Source: G963662675 sp963662675
GTDB lineage: Bacteria > Bacteroidota > Bacteroidia > Bacteroidales > Prolixibacteraceae
DNA length: 64,000 bases
Assembly: GCA_963662675.2 (NCBI GenBank)
Contig: CAXXHP010000006.1
Coordinates: 1-64,000, forward strand
Direction of reading: 5' to 3'
Positions within the stretch are counted from its first letter, which is position 1. Each line of letters starts with the position of its first letter. This document shows, piece by piece, positions 23,936-33,700 of the stretch. A program made the position numbers and the translations under genes. Below the pieces are notes generated by a model. It saw only the letters and a list, made by a program, of their open reading frames with translations. It did no database searches and was not told the DNA's origin.

Positions 23936-25043
23936 TGTAAAGCCCATAGGCCCCATTTGCAATTTGAACTGCACGTATTGTTATTACCACGACAAAAGCG
24001 AGTTGTTTCCCGACAAGAAAAACTACCTGATGCCGGATGAAATACTGGAACAATACATCATTCAACAAATTGAAGCAACCGAAGGGGAAATCATCAATTT
24101 CTCATGGCATGGCGGTGAACCAACTTTAGCAGGGTTGGACTATTTCAAGAAAATTGTAAGGATACAAAAGGAACATCAGCCCAAGGGGAAAAGGGTTCTC
24201 AACGGAATACAGACCAACGGCACATTGCTGAATGAGGACTGGTGTGAATTTCTAGCAAAGGAAAACTTCACGGTGGGCATTAGTCTGGACGGAACTGAAG
24301 ACTTAAATGACCGCTACCGAAAAACAGCGGATAGGAAAAGCACCTTCCAAAAAATCATACAGGGATATCGGCTTATCAGAAAATACCACATCACGCACGA
24401 AATTCTTTGTGTGGTGCATGAAGGGAATGTTGGCAACCCGTTGGAAGTCTATCGTTTTTTCAAGGAACTGGGTGCAACGTACCTAAGTTTTCTCCCTCTA
24501 GTTATTGCTGATTCACAATCACCATCCGGAGTAAAATCACCATCGGTATCGGCCAAAGAATTTGGAGTCTTTCTAAGCCGTATTTTTGATGAATGGGTCA
24601 GCAAGGATATCGGCACCATTAAAATTCAGTTATTTGAAGAAGTTGCACGACTGGCCTTCAAACAAGATCACACGCTCTGCATCTTAAAAAAGACATGCGG
24701 AAAAGTTCCGGTAGTCGAACACACTGGCGATTTTTATTCTTGCGACCACTTTGTGGATCCGGAGCATTATATCGGAAATATTATGCAACGTTCGTTGTCC
24801 GACCTTTTAAATAACGAACACCAACAAGAGTTTGGCCGGGCAAAAGAAACTTCACTCCCCAGCTATTGCCGGGAATGTGAAGTTCTTGCATTTTGTAATG
24901 GTGGTTGTCCTAAAAACCGCCTGATACGGACTCCGGATGGCGAGCCGGGGCTAAACTACCTTTGCGAAGGGTACAAACTCTTTTTTAACCACTGCCGCCC
25001 ATTTGTAGATGCGCTGTCCGAGGTCTGGAAACAATCGGATTAA
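23904..25043 (+). CDS. Anaerobic sulfatase-maturating enzyme (radical SAM/SPASM)
   Basis: A 379-residue protein. The radical SAM cluster motif CxxxCxxC is CNLNCTYC (19-26). NFSWHGGEPTLAG and GIQTNGTLL follow as expected. The C-terminal SPASM part carries further cysteine groups (KKTCGK, YSCDHF, CRECEVLAFCNGGC) for two auxiliary clusters. anSMEs oxidise a Cys or Ser in sulfatases to formylglycine. No sulfatase gene is present in the window, so its target is elsewhere. The first residues (MEITEID) overlap the repeated leader, so the start might be slightly different. Confidence 0.9.
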   Translation: MEITEIDFQVFVKPIGPICNLNCTYCYYHDKSELFPDKKNYLMPDEILEQYIIQQIEATEGEIINFSWHGGEPTLAGLDYFKKIVRIQKEHQPKGKRVLNGIQTNGTLLNEDWCEFLAKENFTVGISLDGTEDLNDRYRKTADRKSTFQKIIQGYRLIRKYHITHEILCVVHEGNVGNPLEVYRFFKELGATYLSFLPLVIADSQSPSGVKSPSVSAKEFGVFLSRIFDEWVSKDIGTIKIQLFEEVARLAFKQDHTLCILKKTCGKVPVVEHTGDFYSCDHFVDPEHYIGNIMQRSLSDLLNNEHQQEFGRAKETSLPSYCRECEVLAFCNGGCPKNRLIRTPDGEPGLNYLCEGYKLFFNHCRPFVDALSEVWKQSD

Positions 25044-25054
25044 TTGGCAATTAT

Positions 25055-25918
25055 TTATGTTGAAAGCTTTTTCTTAAAGAAAGCAATGGTTCGTTCCCAT
25101 GCCAATTTTGCTGCTTCTTCATTATATCTGTCCGGGCTGGTATCATTATTAAAAGCATGTCCGGCTCCATCATACACATAAATCTGATATTCAATTCCTG
25201 CTTTTTTCAGTGCTTCCTCGAAAGCAGGAATTCCAGCATTGATACGTTCATCGGTTCCACCATAATGAGCTATGATGGGTGCCTTTATTTTGGGTACATC
25301 TGTTGCTTCAGGCTGACTTCCATAGTAAGGAACTGCAGCATTAAGATCTGGAGAATTTACGGCCACCTGATTTGTCATAGCTCCACCCCAGCAAAAGCCA
25401 GTACATCCAACTTTCCCATTTGAATTTGGATGGGTTTTCAGGTATTTCACGGCCGCCACAAAGTTTTTAACGGTATCCTCACTATTCAGCTCACGCATTT
25501 TATTGCCTGCCGCACTTTCGTCACCTTCAGGTGTTCCCCCAAGCGGAGAAAGTGCATCGGGTGCCAAGGACAAAAATCCTTCTCGCGCCATTCTCCGGGT
25601 TACATCCTTGATGTGTGGTTGCAAAGCCCTGTTCTCATGAATGACAATCACCGCCGGATACTTTTTATCCGCTAAAGGGCGGGCAAGATACGCTTTCATA
25701 CTTCCTGTTGCTCCGGGGTATTCAATCATGGAAGTGAAAAGATCTGAAGGACTTTGAGAGAGAGTTGTTGCTTGAGCGTCATGCTCATCCAAAACGGGGA
25801 GTAAGGCAACTGCCAAAGCGGTACTTCCTGTGTAAATAGCCAATTTCTTTATGAAATCACGCCGTTGAAGATCGCCATGCTTGTATTGCTTATACAAGTC
25901 TTTAAATTTTGAGTTCAT
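25055..25918 (-). CDS. Exported dienelactone hydrolase family protein
   Basis: A 287-residue alpha/beta hydrolase. The N-terminus has a twin-arginine-like signal, QRRDFIKKLA (19-28), followed by a hydrophobic stretch and cleavage near AQA (50), so export by Tat is likely. The catalytic cysteine elbow is GFCWGG (C176), with a later aspartate in GGTDERI and a histidine in GAGHAFNN. Classic dienelactone hydrolases open lactone rings of chlorocatechol breakdown, but exported members act on unknown esters. It is convergent with the maturase gene, 11 bases apart. Confidence 0.87.
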   Translation of the reverse strand: MNSKFKDLYKQYKHGDLQRRDFIKKLAIYTGSTALAVALLPVLDEHDAQATTLSQSPSDLFTSMIEYPGATGSMKAYLARPLADKKYPAVIVIHENRALQPHIKDVTRRMAREGFLSLAPDALSPLGGTPEGDESAAGNKMRELNSEDTVKNFVAAVKYLKTHPNSNGKVGCTGFCWGGAMTNQVAVNSPDLNAAVPYYGSQPEATDVPKIKAPIIAHYGGTDERINAGIPAFEEALKKAGIEYQIYVYDGAGHAFNNDTSPDRYNEEAAKLAWERTIAFFKKKLST

Positions 25919-26270
25919 ATTGCAGATTATTGGTTTTTCAAAGTTTATGGAATAATTACCACAAATACTAACAATTAATGATCATTCTGCTTTCAATCAA
26001 CATGTTGCATAAATATAAAATCAGAAAATACGCCCTTCTTTTTAGTCAACGAACAATAAGTAGGAAAACTGTCTTCATGCAAAAAAGCCAACGATTAGAT
26101 GCAACAGATTCCGAAACGAGTTCGGAATGACGAGATACACAGATATAGAAATATTCAAAGCAAGAAAGGGATCCAATCTCTTGAAAAATCGAATCCCTTC
26201 CTACTCGTCTATAACTTCTAGACAAAATATTATAGCTATAACTCAGAGATGTTAATAAGCTATATAGCTC
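25919..26270. other. Intergenic stretch with a short inverted repeat
   Basis: 352 bases without a gene. CCGAAACGAGTTCGGAATGACG at 26110-26131 is an interspersed palindrome. A similar one (CCTGAAACAAGTTCAGG) lies at 26813-26829 between queF and queC. The rest is AT-rich. It contains the 5' region of the dienelactone hydrolase gene. Confidence 0.4.
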
Positions 26271-26741
26271 CTAGCGATTATCAATCTTTTCAGGATTGAG
26301 GTCATGATTTTGCATGCGGTACCAAGCCAGTTCTTCGTATTTTGTGCCGGGTTTTCCGTAGTTGACAAATGGGTCAATACTCAGACCTCCACGTGGCAAA
26401 AACTTCCCCCACACTTCAATATATTTGGGATCCATTAGCTTCACCAAATCTTTCAGCATAATGTTGATACAGTCTTCGTGAAAAGCACCGTGATTGCGAA
26501 AACTGAACAGGTATAGCTTGAACGATTTGCTCTCAACCAATTTTTGGTCGGGAATGTAGCTGATGTAAATCGTAGCAAAATCGGGCTGCCCGGTTATCGG
26601 ACAAAGGCTAGTAAATTCGGGTGCGTTAAATTTCACCCAATAGTCATTCTCGGGATGTTTGTTATCGAATGATTCCAGGACCTCCGGAGTGTAATCGAAC
26701 AGGTAGTTGGTATTGTTTCCGAGGTTTTTCAAATTGTCCAT
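26271..26741 (-). CDS. queF: NADPH-dependent 7-cyano-7-deazaguanine (preQ0) reductase
   Basis: A 156-residue short-form QueF. The active-site Cys47 and Asp54 lie in TSLCPITGQPDFA. The QueF motif ESKSFKLYL spans 70-78, and the catalytic histidine/glutamate region is FHEDCINIM. It reduces preQ0 to preQ1 in queuosine biosynthesis. It is last in the operon transporter-queC-queF. Confidence 0.95.
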   Translation of the reverse strand: MDNLKNLGNNTNYLFDYTPEVLESFDNKHPENDYWVKFNAPEFTSLCPITGQPDFATIYISYIPDQKLVESKSFKLYLFSFRNHGAFHEDCINIMLKDLVKLMDPKYIEVWGKFLPRGGLSIDPFVNYGKPGTKYEELAWYRMQNHDLNPEKIDNR

Positions 26742-26841
26742 TTTCTATTTTTTTTTCTTTATAAGAGGTTTGGGGCAAGCTATTATGGGTATGATTCCAT
26801 CATACTTGAGATCCTGAAACAAGTTCAGGATGACTTGAAAG

Positions 26842-27492
26842 TCATTCTCTTTTTGCCAAGTAATTATCCAGTCCGTTTTTGCGCAGCTTACAAGCCGGGC
26901 ATTTGCCACAGCCATCGCCAACAATACCGTTGTAGCAAGTTAGCGTTTCGTTGCGCACCAATTCAAATACGCCCAGTTCATCAGACATTTGCCACACCTG
27001 TTCTTTGTCTTTCCACATCAACGGGGTATGAATTTCGTACGAGTAGTCCATCGAAAGGTTAAGCGTTTGGTTAAGCGACTTGATAAACTCATCGCGACAA
27101 TCTGGATAGCCGCTGTAATCAGCTTGTCCTACTCCGGTTACAATATGGTGGATTTCATTCGACTTGGCATAAACCGAAGCGTATGTCAGAAAAAGCATGT
27201 TACGCCCTTCAACCAACGTATTTGGCGGTCTGTTATCCGGCTTATCCTGTTCCACCTCCATGCCCGGGCTAGTAAGTGCATTGCTAGTCATTTGACCAAG
27301 CAGATCAATTTTAAATACATGCCAAGGGACATCTGCTTTTGCAGCAATTGCTGAGGCTACTTCCAGTTCAAGCCGATGTTTTTGACCGTAATCAAACGAA
27401 ATGGCTTCCACCTCATCAAACTGCTCCATTGCCCAATACAAACAGGTTGTCGAATCCTGCCCTCCCGAAAAAACGACCAATGCTTTACTCAT
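26842..27492 (-). CDS. queC: 7-cyano-7-deazaguanine synthase
   Basis: A 216-residue protein with the PP-loop SGGQDSTT (9-16) that activates the substrate with ATP. The C-terminal zinc site is CYNGIVGDGCGKCPAC, with four cysteines. It converts 7-carboxy-7-deazaguanine to preQ0. The ATG overlaps the transporter stop codon (TAATG), showing tight coupling. queD and queE are not in the window. Confidence 0.96.
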   Translation of the reverse strand: MSKALVVFSGGQDSTTCLYWAMEQFDEVEAISFDYGQKHRLELEVASAIAAKADVPWHVFKIDLLGQMTSNALTSPGMEVEQDKPDNRPPNTLVEGRNMLFLTYASVYAKSNEIHHIVTGVGQADYSGYPDCRDEFIKSLNQTLNLSMDYSYEIHTPLMWKDKEQVWQMSDELGVFELVRNETLTCYNGIVGDGCGKCPACKLRKNGLDNYLAKRE

Positions 27493-28172
27493 TATATTTC
27501 TTTTAAACGAAACGGATTATACGAAATTACTTCATCAAAAGTATCAACTCCCTCTATTGCTTTTACTTTTTTCACTACCCAAATAGTAAGAGGAAGCACC
27601 AAAATCTCATAGGCCGTTTTCAGTACTGCCTGAGTAACTATCATTCCCAAAAGCACGCCAAGAGAATAACTTCCGGCAAAAGCAATGCTAATAAAGATTA
27701 GAGAGTCGGCACCTTCTCCCAATATGGTTGAAAGGATTGCACGCAACGAAAACCCCTTGCCCTTGGTCATCATTTTGAACTTACTCATTACAAAGGCATT
27801 TAGAAAAGAGCCAACCATGTAAGCTGAAAGACTGGCAGCAACCATGCGCACCGAGCTACCTAATATGGTTTGAAAAGCGGTTTGCGATTCGTAGAAAGGC
27901 GCAGCAGGAATAGCAATGGCAAGCATAAAAAAGATGGCAGCCAACACGTTCACCCCAAAGCCAGCCCAAATGATCAGCCGTGCTTTGGCAAAGCCCCATA
28001 CCTCAACAATCACATCATTCATGATGTAGGCCAATGGGAAAATCAGCACTCCAGCCGGCGATGACCACGGGCCAATCATGATAATTTTTGACGCCAAAAG
28101 GTTTGAGATGAGCAAACAGGTCGCGAACAAAATGCCTGCGAAAAGGAATAAAACGGATACTTTATTTTTCAT
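27492..28172 (-). CDS. yhhQ: Queuosine precursor transporter (YhhQ/VUT family)
   Basis: A 226-residue integral membrane protein with about six hydrophobic helices. Family signatures include ASKIIMIG...AGVLIFPLAYIMNDVIVEVWGF near the N-terminus and GEGADSLIFISIAF. Family members import queuosine precursors (preQ0/preQ1). It is first in the operon with queC and queF, suggesting the cell both makes and salvages precursors. I looked for a preQ1 riboswitch upstream and saw none that was convincing. Confidence 0.9.
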   Translation of the reverse strand: MKNKVSVLFLFAGILFATCLLISNLLASKIIMIGPWSSPAGVLIFPLAYIMNDVIVEVWGFAKARLIIWAGFGVNVLAAIFFMLAIAIPAAPFYESQTAFQTILGSSVRMVAASLSAYMVGSFLNAFVMSKFKMMTKGKGFSLRAILSTILGEGADSLIFISIAFAGSYSLGVLLGMIVTQAVLKTAYEILVLPLTIWVVKKVKAIEGVDTFDEVISYNPFRLKEI

Positions 28173-28411
28173 ACTTCTTGTTTTTTACGTGGTTATCAAG
28201 AACACGTTTAACGGTGCAAAGATATAATTTTTAGCAGAAAGTCAGAAGTGAAAACTCGTAAGTTCCTGTTTCTCACCAGCAGGACTGAGTATGAACACGT
28301 TCACGCATAGCCGAAAAATTTGTTACATTTGTACCGTGAACAGAATTAGCAACTTCCACCACGGGTAAGCTTCTCTTTTCCGTTAGTTTGAAATACATTC
28401 CTGAACACAAT

Positions 28412-29647
28412 ATGAAGTTTGACGAATTTGATTTACACGATGATATACTAGATTCCCTGTATGACATGGGCTTTGATGAAGCTACACCTGTCCAGGAAAG
28501 TACGATCCCTATTATTCTTGAAGGCCACGATCTGATTGCCTGCGCTCAAACAGGAACCGGAAAAACGGCAGCCTTTATGTTGCCAATTATTGAGAAGGTA
28601 TCGGCTTTGCCACATGGCAAAACACGAGCATTAATTGTGGTGCCAACACGAGAACTAGCTATACAAATTGAGCAGCAAGTGCAAGGTTTTTCATACCATG
28701 CAGGAACTACTTCTATTGCATTGTATGGTGGTGGCGATGGGAAAGAATGGGAAGAACAACGCAAAGCTCTTGAAAGTGGTGTAGACATTATTGTAGCTAC
28801 TCCCGGAAAATTGATTTCTTTTCTTGACAATGACATTGCCGATCTAAAAAGCGTGGGATACGCAGTTTTAGATGAAGCCGACCGCATGTTAGACATTGGT
28901 TTTTATGAAGATATTGTGCGTATTTTCAGCTTTCTCCCGAAACAAAGGCAAACACTAATGTTCAGTGCCACCATGCCACCAAAAATAAAAACACTAGCGG
29001 CCAAAGTACTGACAAACCCAAAAGAGTTTGCCTCAGCTATAAGCAAGCCGGCAGAAGGCGTATTGCAAGCCGCTTACGTTTGCTTCGAAGGACAAAAGCT
29101 CCCATTAATTCAACAATTAATCGAAGGGAAAGACGATTGCCAGAGTATTATCATATTCACCTCAACAAAAAAGAAAGTTTCGCTAATTGTGCGTGCATTG
29201 CAAAAGAAAAAGCTAGATGCACAAGGCATTTCTTCGGATTTAGAGCAAAAAGAACGCGAAGAGGTATTAATGAAATTCCGGGCACGGCAAACGCGTATTA
29301 TTGTAGCTACAGATGTTTTAAGTAGAGGTATCGACATCAAAGACATCAATTTGGTTGTTAATTTTGATGTGCCGGGTGATGCCGAAGATTACGTACACCG
29401 CATTGGAAGAACGGCACGCGCCAACACCACTGGGATTGCTCTCACCCTCATCAATGAGGATGACATGTACAAATTCCAGCAGATTGAAGCATTGATTGAA
29501 AGTGAAGTATTTAAAGCTCCTCTGCCACCTGACTTAGGTGAAGGGCCGGAATGGAAAGTGCAAACACGAAAGAAATTTGGGAAAAATAAAAACTTCAATC
29601 GGAAAAAACCGGGAGGCCAGGGAAAGAGTTTCAAGCCAAGATCGTAA
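28412..29647 (+). CDS. DEAD-box ATP-dependent RNA helicase
   Basis: A 411-residue protein from ATG 28412, giving the family start MKFDEFDLHDDILDSLYDMG. Motifs in order: Q motif (TPVQES), I AQTGTGKTA, Ia PTRELA, II DEADRMLDIGF, III SATM, V RGIDIKDI, VI HRIGRTAR. A basic, disordered tail (KFGKNKNFNRKKPGGQGKS) should bind RNA. Similar to RhlE-type helicases of Bacteroidota, which act in ribosome assembly and RNA decay and are cold induced. Single gene. Confidence 0.93.
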   Translation: MKFDEFDLHDDILDSLYDMGFDEATPVQESTIPIILEGHDLIACAQTGTGKTAAFMLPIIEKVSALPHGKTRALIVVPTRELAIQIEQQVQGFSYHAGTTSIALYGGGDGKEWEEQRKALESGVDIIVATPGKLISFLDNDIADLKSVGYAVLDEADRMLDIGFYEDIVRIFSFLPKQRQTLMFSATMPPKIKTLAAKVLTNPKEFASAISKPAEGVLQAAYVCFEGQKLPLIQQLIEGKDDCQSIIIFTSTKKKVSLIVRALQKKKLDAQGISSDLEQKEREEVLMKFRARQTRIIVATDVLSRGIDIKDINLVVNFDVPGDAEDYVHRIGRTARANTTGIALTLINEDDMYKFQQIEALIESEVFKAPLPPDLGEGPEWKVQTRKKFGKNKNFNRKKPGGQGKSFKPRS

Positions 29648-29862
29648 ATACGTCCTTACCTAATCTTTTTAGCAAAGATTGATCTTCTGTTTCTTTTTAT
29701 TGAAAGATGAAACCATGCTCAAGGGATACACTTTTCGGTTTGCACCAAACAACATGAGCTTAAAAGGCTGTTAATTACAGACAATCCTCCATTACCTTAC
29801 ACGATAATCGGGGGAAATTACAGCTCATGAAAAAACTACTTGTCCTAAAATTTAATTCTTTA

Positions 29863-30522
29863 TTACCTGACTTCGTTTATAGCTGAAAAATCAAATTGAG
29901 CGTAATTTTCAATTTTCATGTCCGCAATTTCATATTCAACATTTTCATAATTGTCTTTTAGAACTGCGACTGTTTTCATTCCCGCATTTTTTGCTGCCAA
30001 TAATCCCGAGTAAGAATCTTCAAATACAATGCATGTTTCCGGCTCTACGTTTAGTTTTCTAGCTACAGTTAAGTAAACCGATGGATTTGGTTTTCCTTCT
30101 GGCTCATGTTCGGCAGAGGAAATGGCATCAAAATAAGTTTCAAGCTGAAGTTTCTTGAGTACTACCGGAATTAATATCGAAGGTGAATTTGTTGCTAATC
30201 CGATTTTATAACCTTGGCATTTAATTTCATGTATAATTTCTTCGATACCATGAATAGCTGTCCCTTCTTCTTCAATCAAACAACCAACACGTTCAATTAC
30301 TTCATTCTCGACATCGATCAATTTCTTGTTCGTCCAGGGTTGTCGTTCAAACCAAAAATTAGTTACCTGCAAGGTTGTCATCGATTCTGTAATCTCACAC
30401 AACTCATCAGACAATTCCACTCCAACTGATGTGAAAACTTCTTTCTCAGCTCTTTTCCACAATGCAACAGAATCAATTATGACTCCATCCATATCAAATA
30501 TTATGGCTTTAAATCTCCTCAT
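29863..30522 (-). CDS. HAD-superfamily sugar-phosphate phosphatase
   Basis: A 219-residue HAD hydrolase. Motif I is DMDGVIIDS (nucleophile D10, acid D12), motif II TNSPS, and motif III/IV KPNPSVYLTVARKL...IVFEDSYSGLLAA. The helical cap after motif I places it with beta-phosphoglucomutase and hexitol/2-deoxyglucose-6-phosphatases (HxpB/YniC type). Catalytic residues are intact. The substrate is probably a sugar phosphate. Confidence 0.88.
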   Translation of the reverse strand: MRRFKAIIFDMDGVIIDSVALWKRAEKEVFTSVGVELSDELCEITESMTTLQVTNFWFERQPWTNKKLIDVENEVIERVGCLIEEEGTAIHGIEEIIHEIKCQGYKIGLATNSPSILIPVVLKKLQLETYFDAISSAEHEPEGKPNPSVYLTVARKLNVEPETCIVFEDSYSGLLAAKNAGMKTVAVLKDNYENVEYEIADMKIENYAQFDFSAINEVR

Positions 30523-30684
30523 TTTTTTCTGAATTTTAGAATGAGAATAAGGTTACTCTAATGTAAAAATGAACATGCCCAAAGTTATCAAAACCAATAG
30601 CAAGTTTAATAAAAAAGCGGAATCATAGTTTTCAGAAAATATTTATTGGGAAGATTTCGATCCTCGGATATCCTTATCAGCATA

Positions 30685-30713
30685 CTGATTGCTTCGCTAC
30701 GCTCGCAATGACG
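30685..30713. repeat. Interspersed palindromic repeat
   Basis: TGATTGCTTCGCTACGCTCG followed by CAATGACGGG. The inner GATTGCTTCGC/GCTCGCAATG is a partial palindrome. Related copies lie at 40074-40093, 40129-40150 and 40181-40209, all between genes. Confidence 0.55.
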
Positions 30714-30742
30714 GGTAAAACAATGAGGAAAATGAAAGGCAT

Positions 30743-30772
30743 AAAAAAGCCGGTTATCTTGCAAAAACCGGC
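30743..30772 (-). terminator. Rho-independent terminator of the giant T9SS protein gene
   Basis: On the - strand GCCGGTT (30772-30766) and AACCGGC (30755-30749) pair across a ten-base loop and are followed by a T6 run. It lies 22 bases after the stop codon of the surface-protein gene. Confidence 0.8.
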
Positions 30773-30793
30773 TCTACTTGAAAACTAAATCAT

Positions 30794-33700
30794 CTATTCT
30801 TTTATTATTTTCCCTGTATATCTTCGCCCCTCTCCAAGATCAACGACGATGAGATATACTCCCCGATTGATAGCTGAACAATCAATCTGAAGTGTTGGGT
30901 TTGGTTCGCTTAACACAAGTTCCCCATTTAAATTGTACAATTTGACCGATGTGGCTCCAGAACAGGCTTCATTCAAATATAATATTCTCGTTACCGGATT
31001 TGGATAGAACAGCGGTTCTGAGAGTGTCAATTCTTCAATGCCCGTCGCAAAGTTAATAATGATCATTTGCTCTACCTCTGCCGCCGCAAGATAGTTCTGG
31101 TTACCTTCTTGCCTAGCAGTAATCCAAACCGTATCCGCTTCCACAATTACAAGGCAACCATCCTCAACATAAGCAGATTCCGAATTAGAGCACTCACAAC
31201 AAACCTCTAAGCCGGATGATGCAATGGCATTCAACACCACGGGGTCATCACCTTTATTAACCGGAGACAGCTCATTGAATGTGATAATTTGCGGAGCCTT
31301 ATTGACTGTTAATTGCTGGCTTACCTCCAAGGCACTGTAGTACGCCGTATTTCCAGATTGATTGGCATAGATCACGCACGATCCTGCATTTTCGATATGA
31401 ACCATGCCATTTATGATGGTGGCAACATTTTCATCAGAAGAAGAATACGCAACTTCTAAGCCGGATGATGCTGTAGCAGAAGGGCTGAAATCTGCATCAC
31501 CATATGTTTTATCTGCAAATGCAGAAAAATCAATTGCCTGACTTCTCTTTTTTGTTGTGAAAAGAATCTCACTCCCATAGACAGTTCCTGCTTCATTCGT
31601 TGCATAAGCTCTCAAATGGTAAGTTGCTCCAGAAGTAAGTGACGTAATACTGGAAGAAAAAGAACCTGTAGTACTGATTGTTCCTTCATCTGTTGAGCTA
31701 TCATCAAGAGTAGGAGCTGCGGATCTACTCCAGCAAACCCCATATGCTGTTAGATTTGGAACACCCAACTCCGTAATTTCGCCTTTCCCTGTTGCCACAT
31801 TAGTTCCAATTCCTGAAACGCCAAGTGTTATTACCGCAGGTAATTTATAGATTGTGAAACTTTCAATTCCTCCATATGAAGTTCCAACAGCACTAATAGC
31901 ATAAGCCTGATAATAATAGGTAACTCCATATATCAAAGAAGAAATTGTTTCGCTAAACATGCCAGCCCCTGACCCATTCGTATCTTTTACTACTCCAGAT
32001 TCGCCGATTTCGGGAGTTGTGTCTGTTGAAGAATAGACAATACCCCTCTCTGTAACTGAAGCACTTCCTTCATCCGAAATGTTTCCACCAAGGCTTGCTG
32101 AAGTTTCTGTCTGACTTGGAACCTCAAGGGTCGTCATAACAGGAAGGATGTCATCATTAGCAATAATAACTGTCGCCTCATTATTAGTGCCTATAGTTAC
32201 ATCTGAATTACTGGTAGAAACAAGCGTCACAATCACTGACTCATCGTTTTCTACCTGACTATCGGCAATAACGTCAACAGGGATTGTAATTAAACTGCTA
32301 TTAGCCGGAAAAACAATCGTTGTACCTAAGGCAGAATAATCTGTTCCTTCTGTTCCTGTGCCACTTACTCCAAACGTTACGGTAACTGGAGCATCGAACT
32401 GCTTATCGGTAGAAATGGTAAACAACCCGTCAGTTGCATCTTCGGTGGCCTGAGTTGTTGCGGTAACACTCAGTTCTGCTATATCATCGTCAGTAATGGT
32501 AACTGTTGCTACATTGCTTGTGCCTATTGTAACTTCGCTGTTACTGGTAGAAGTAAGCGTCACAATCACGTCCTCGTCGCTTTCAATCTGGTCATCAGCT
32601 ACAAGCACAACAGGGATGGTAACAGAACTGCTGTTGGCTGGAAAAGTAATTGTAGTGCCGATGGAACTGTAGTCTGTTCCTTCTATTGCTGTGCCACTTA
32701 CTCCAAACGTCACAGTAACTGGAGCATCAAATTGCTTGTCAGTCGATATAGTAAACAGCCCATCAGTTGCATCTTCGCCCGCTTGTGTTGTCTCAGAAAT
32801 GCTTAATTCTGAAACATCATCATCAGAAACGGTTAATGTTTCCTGTTGAGTACCATCCTCAGTTCCATTGGTTACACTGCCTATATCTACAATCACAGTT
32901 TCATCAAATTCGTTAATCAGATCAGATACGGAAGAAAGAGTGACTGCTCCACTTGTATCTCCCGAGGGAACTGAAATGGATGTACCCATTCTCGTATAAT
33001 CGGTAGTAAGAGATGCTGTTCCCGAGAATGAAAGATCAACGGTAACTATTGCTCCAAAAGCATGTGACAAAGTTGCAATAACCGTAGTTGTTCCCCCTGT
33101 CTCCGAAATACTGGGGTCACCCAGAGAAAGAGATACCGTTGGTTCTGCAATCACATTTAACGTTGCCGTATAGGTAGACGCACTGTAATCGATTCCGTCA
33201 TTTACATCGAAAGTGAAAGAGGTAACAATGCTGCCCGTTGTGTAATATTGAAGGTTCCCGGCATCAAGATCTGCTTTTGACACTTGGTCGCTGTCCACTA
33301 ATTCTTCTCCACTGTCGTAATCATCACTGTCATTGGCATCAACATATAATGTTCCACTTGTAGGACCTGCTGTTATACGAACATGGTCTAGAGGGTCACT
33401 ATCGCTATCGGAATAACCCATATCAGAGGTTGCGAATGTGTAGACTATATTCTGATAAGGGCCAGAGCTCGTGCTAAAGCTCGATGAAGTAGGGGCATTA
33501 TTAATCCCTGTTCCCTGGATACTGAAACTATATGGATTTCTATCAAAATCGTTGTTTGAGATAACAATATCAGCAGTGCGTACTCCAATATCCACAGGAT
33601 CAAAAGTAACGGTAAATGCGGTACTTCCCTCTGAAGCTACCGTAGAAGCAGGAGAAGACGTAATTGAAAATTCGGATGCATTTGTTCCTGTGATTTCCAT

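Noticed and set aside
28173..28300. Possible preQ1 riboswitch before the queuosine transporter operon
   Set aside because: No hairpin with the conserved A-rich tail and pairing of preQ1-I or preQ1-II classes could be recognised on the - strand.
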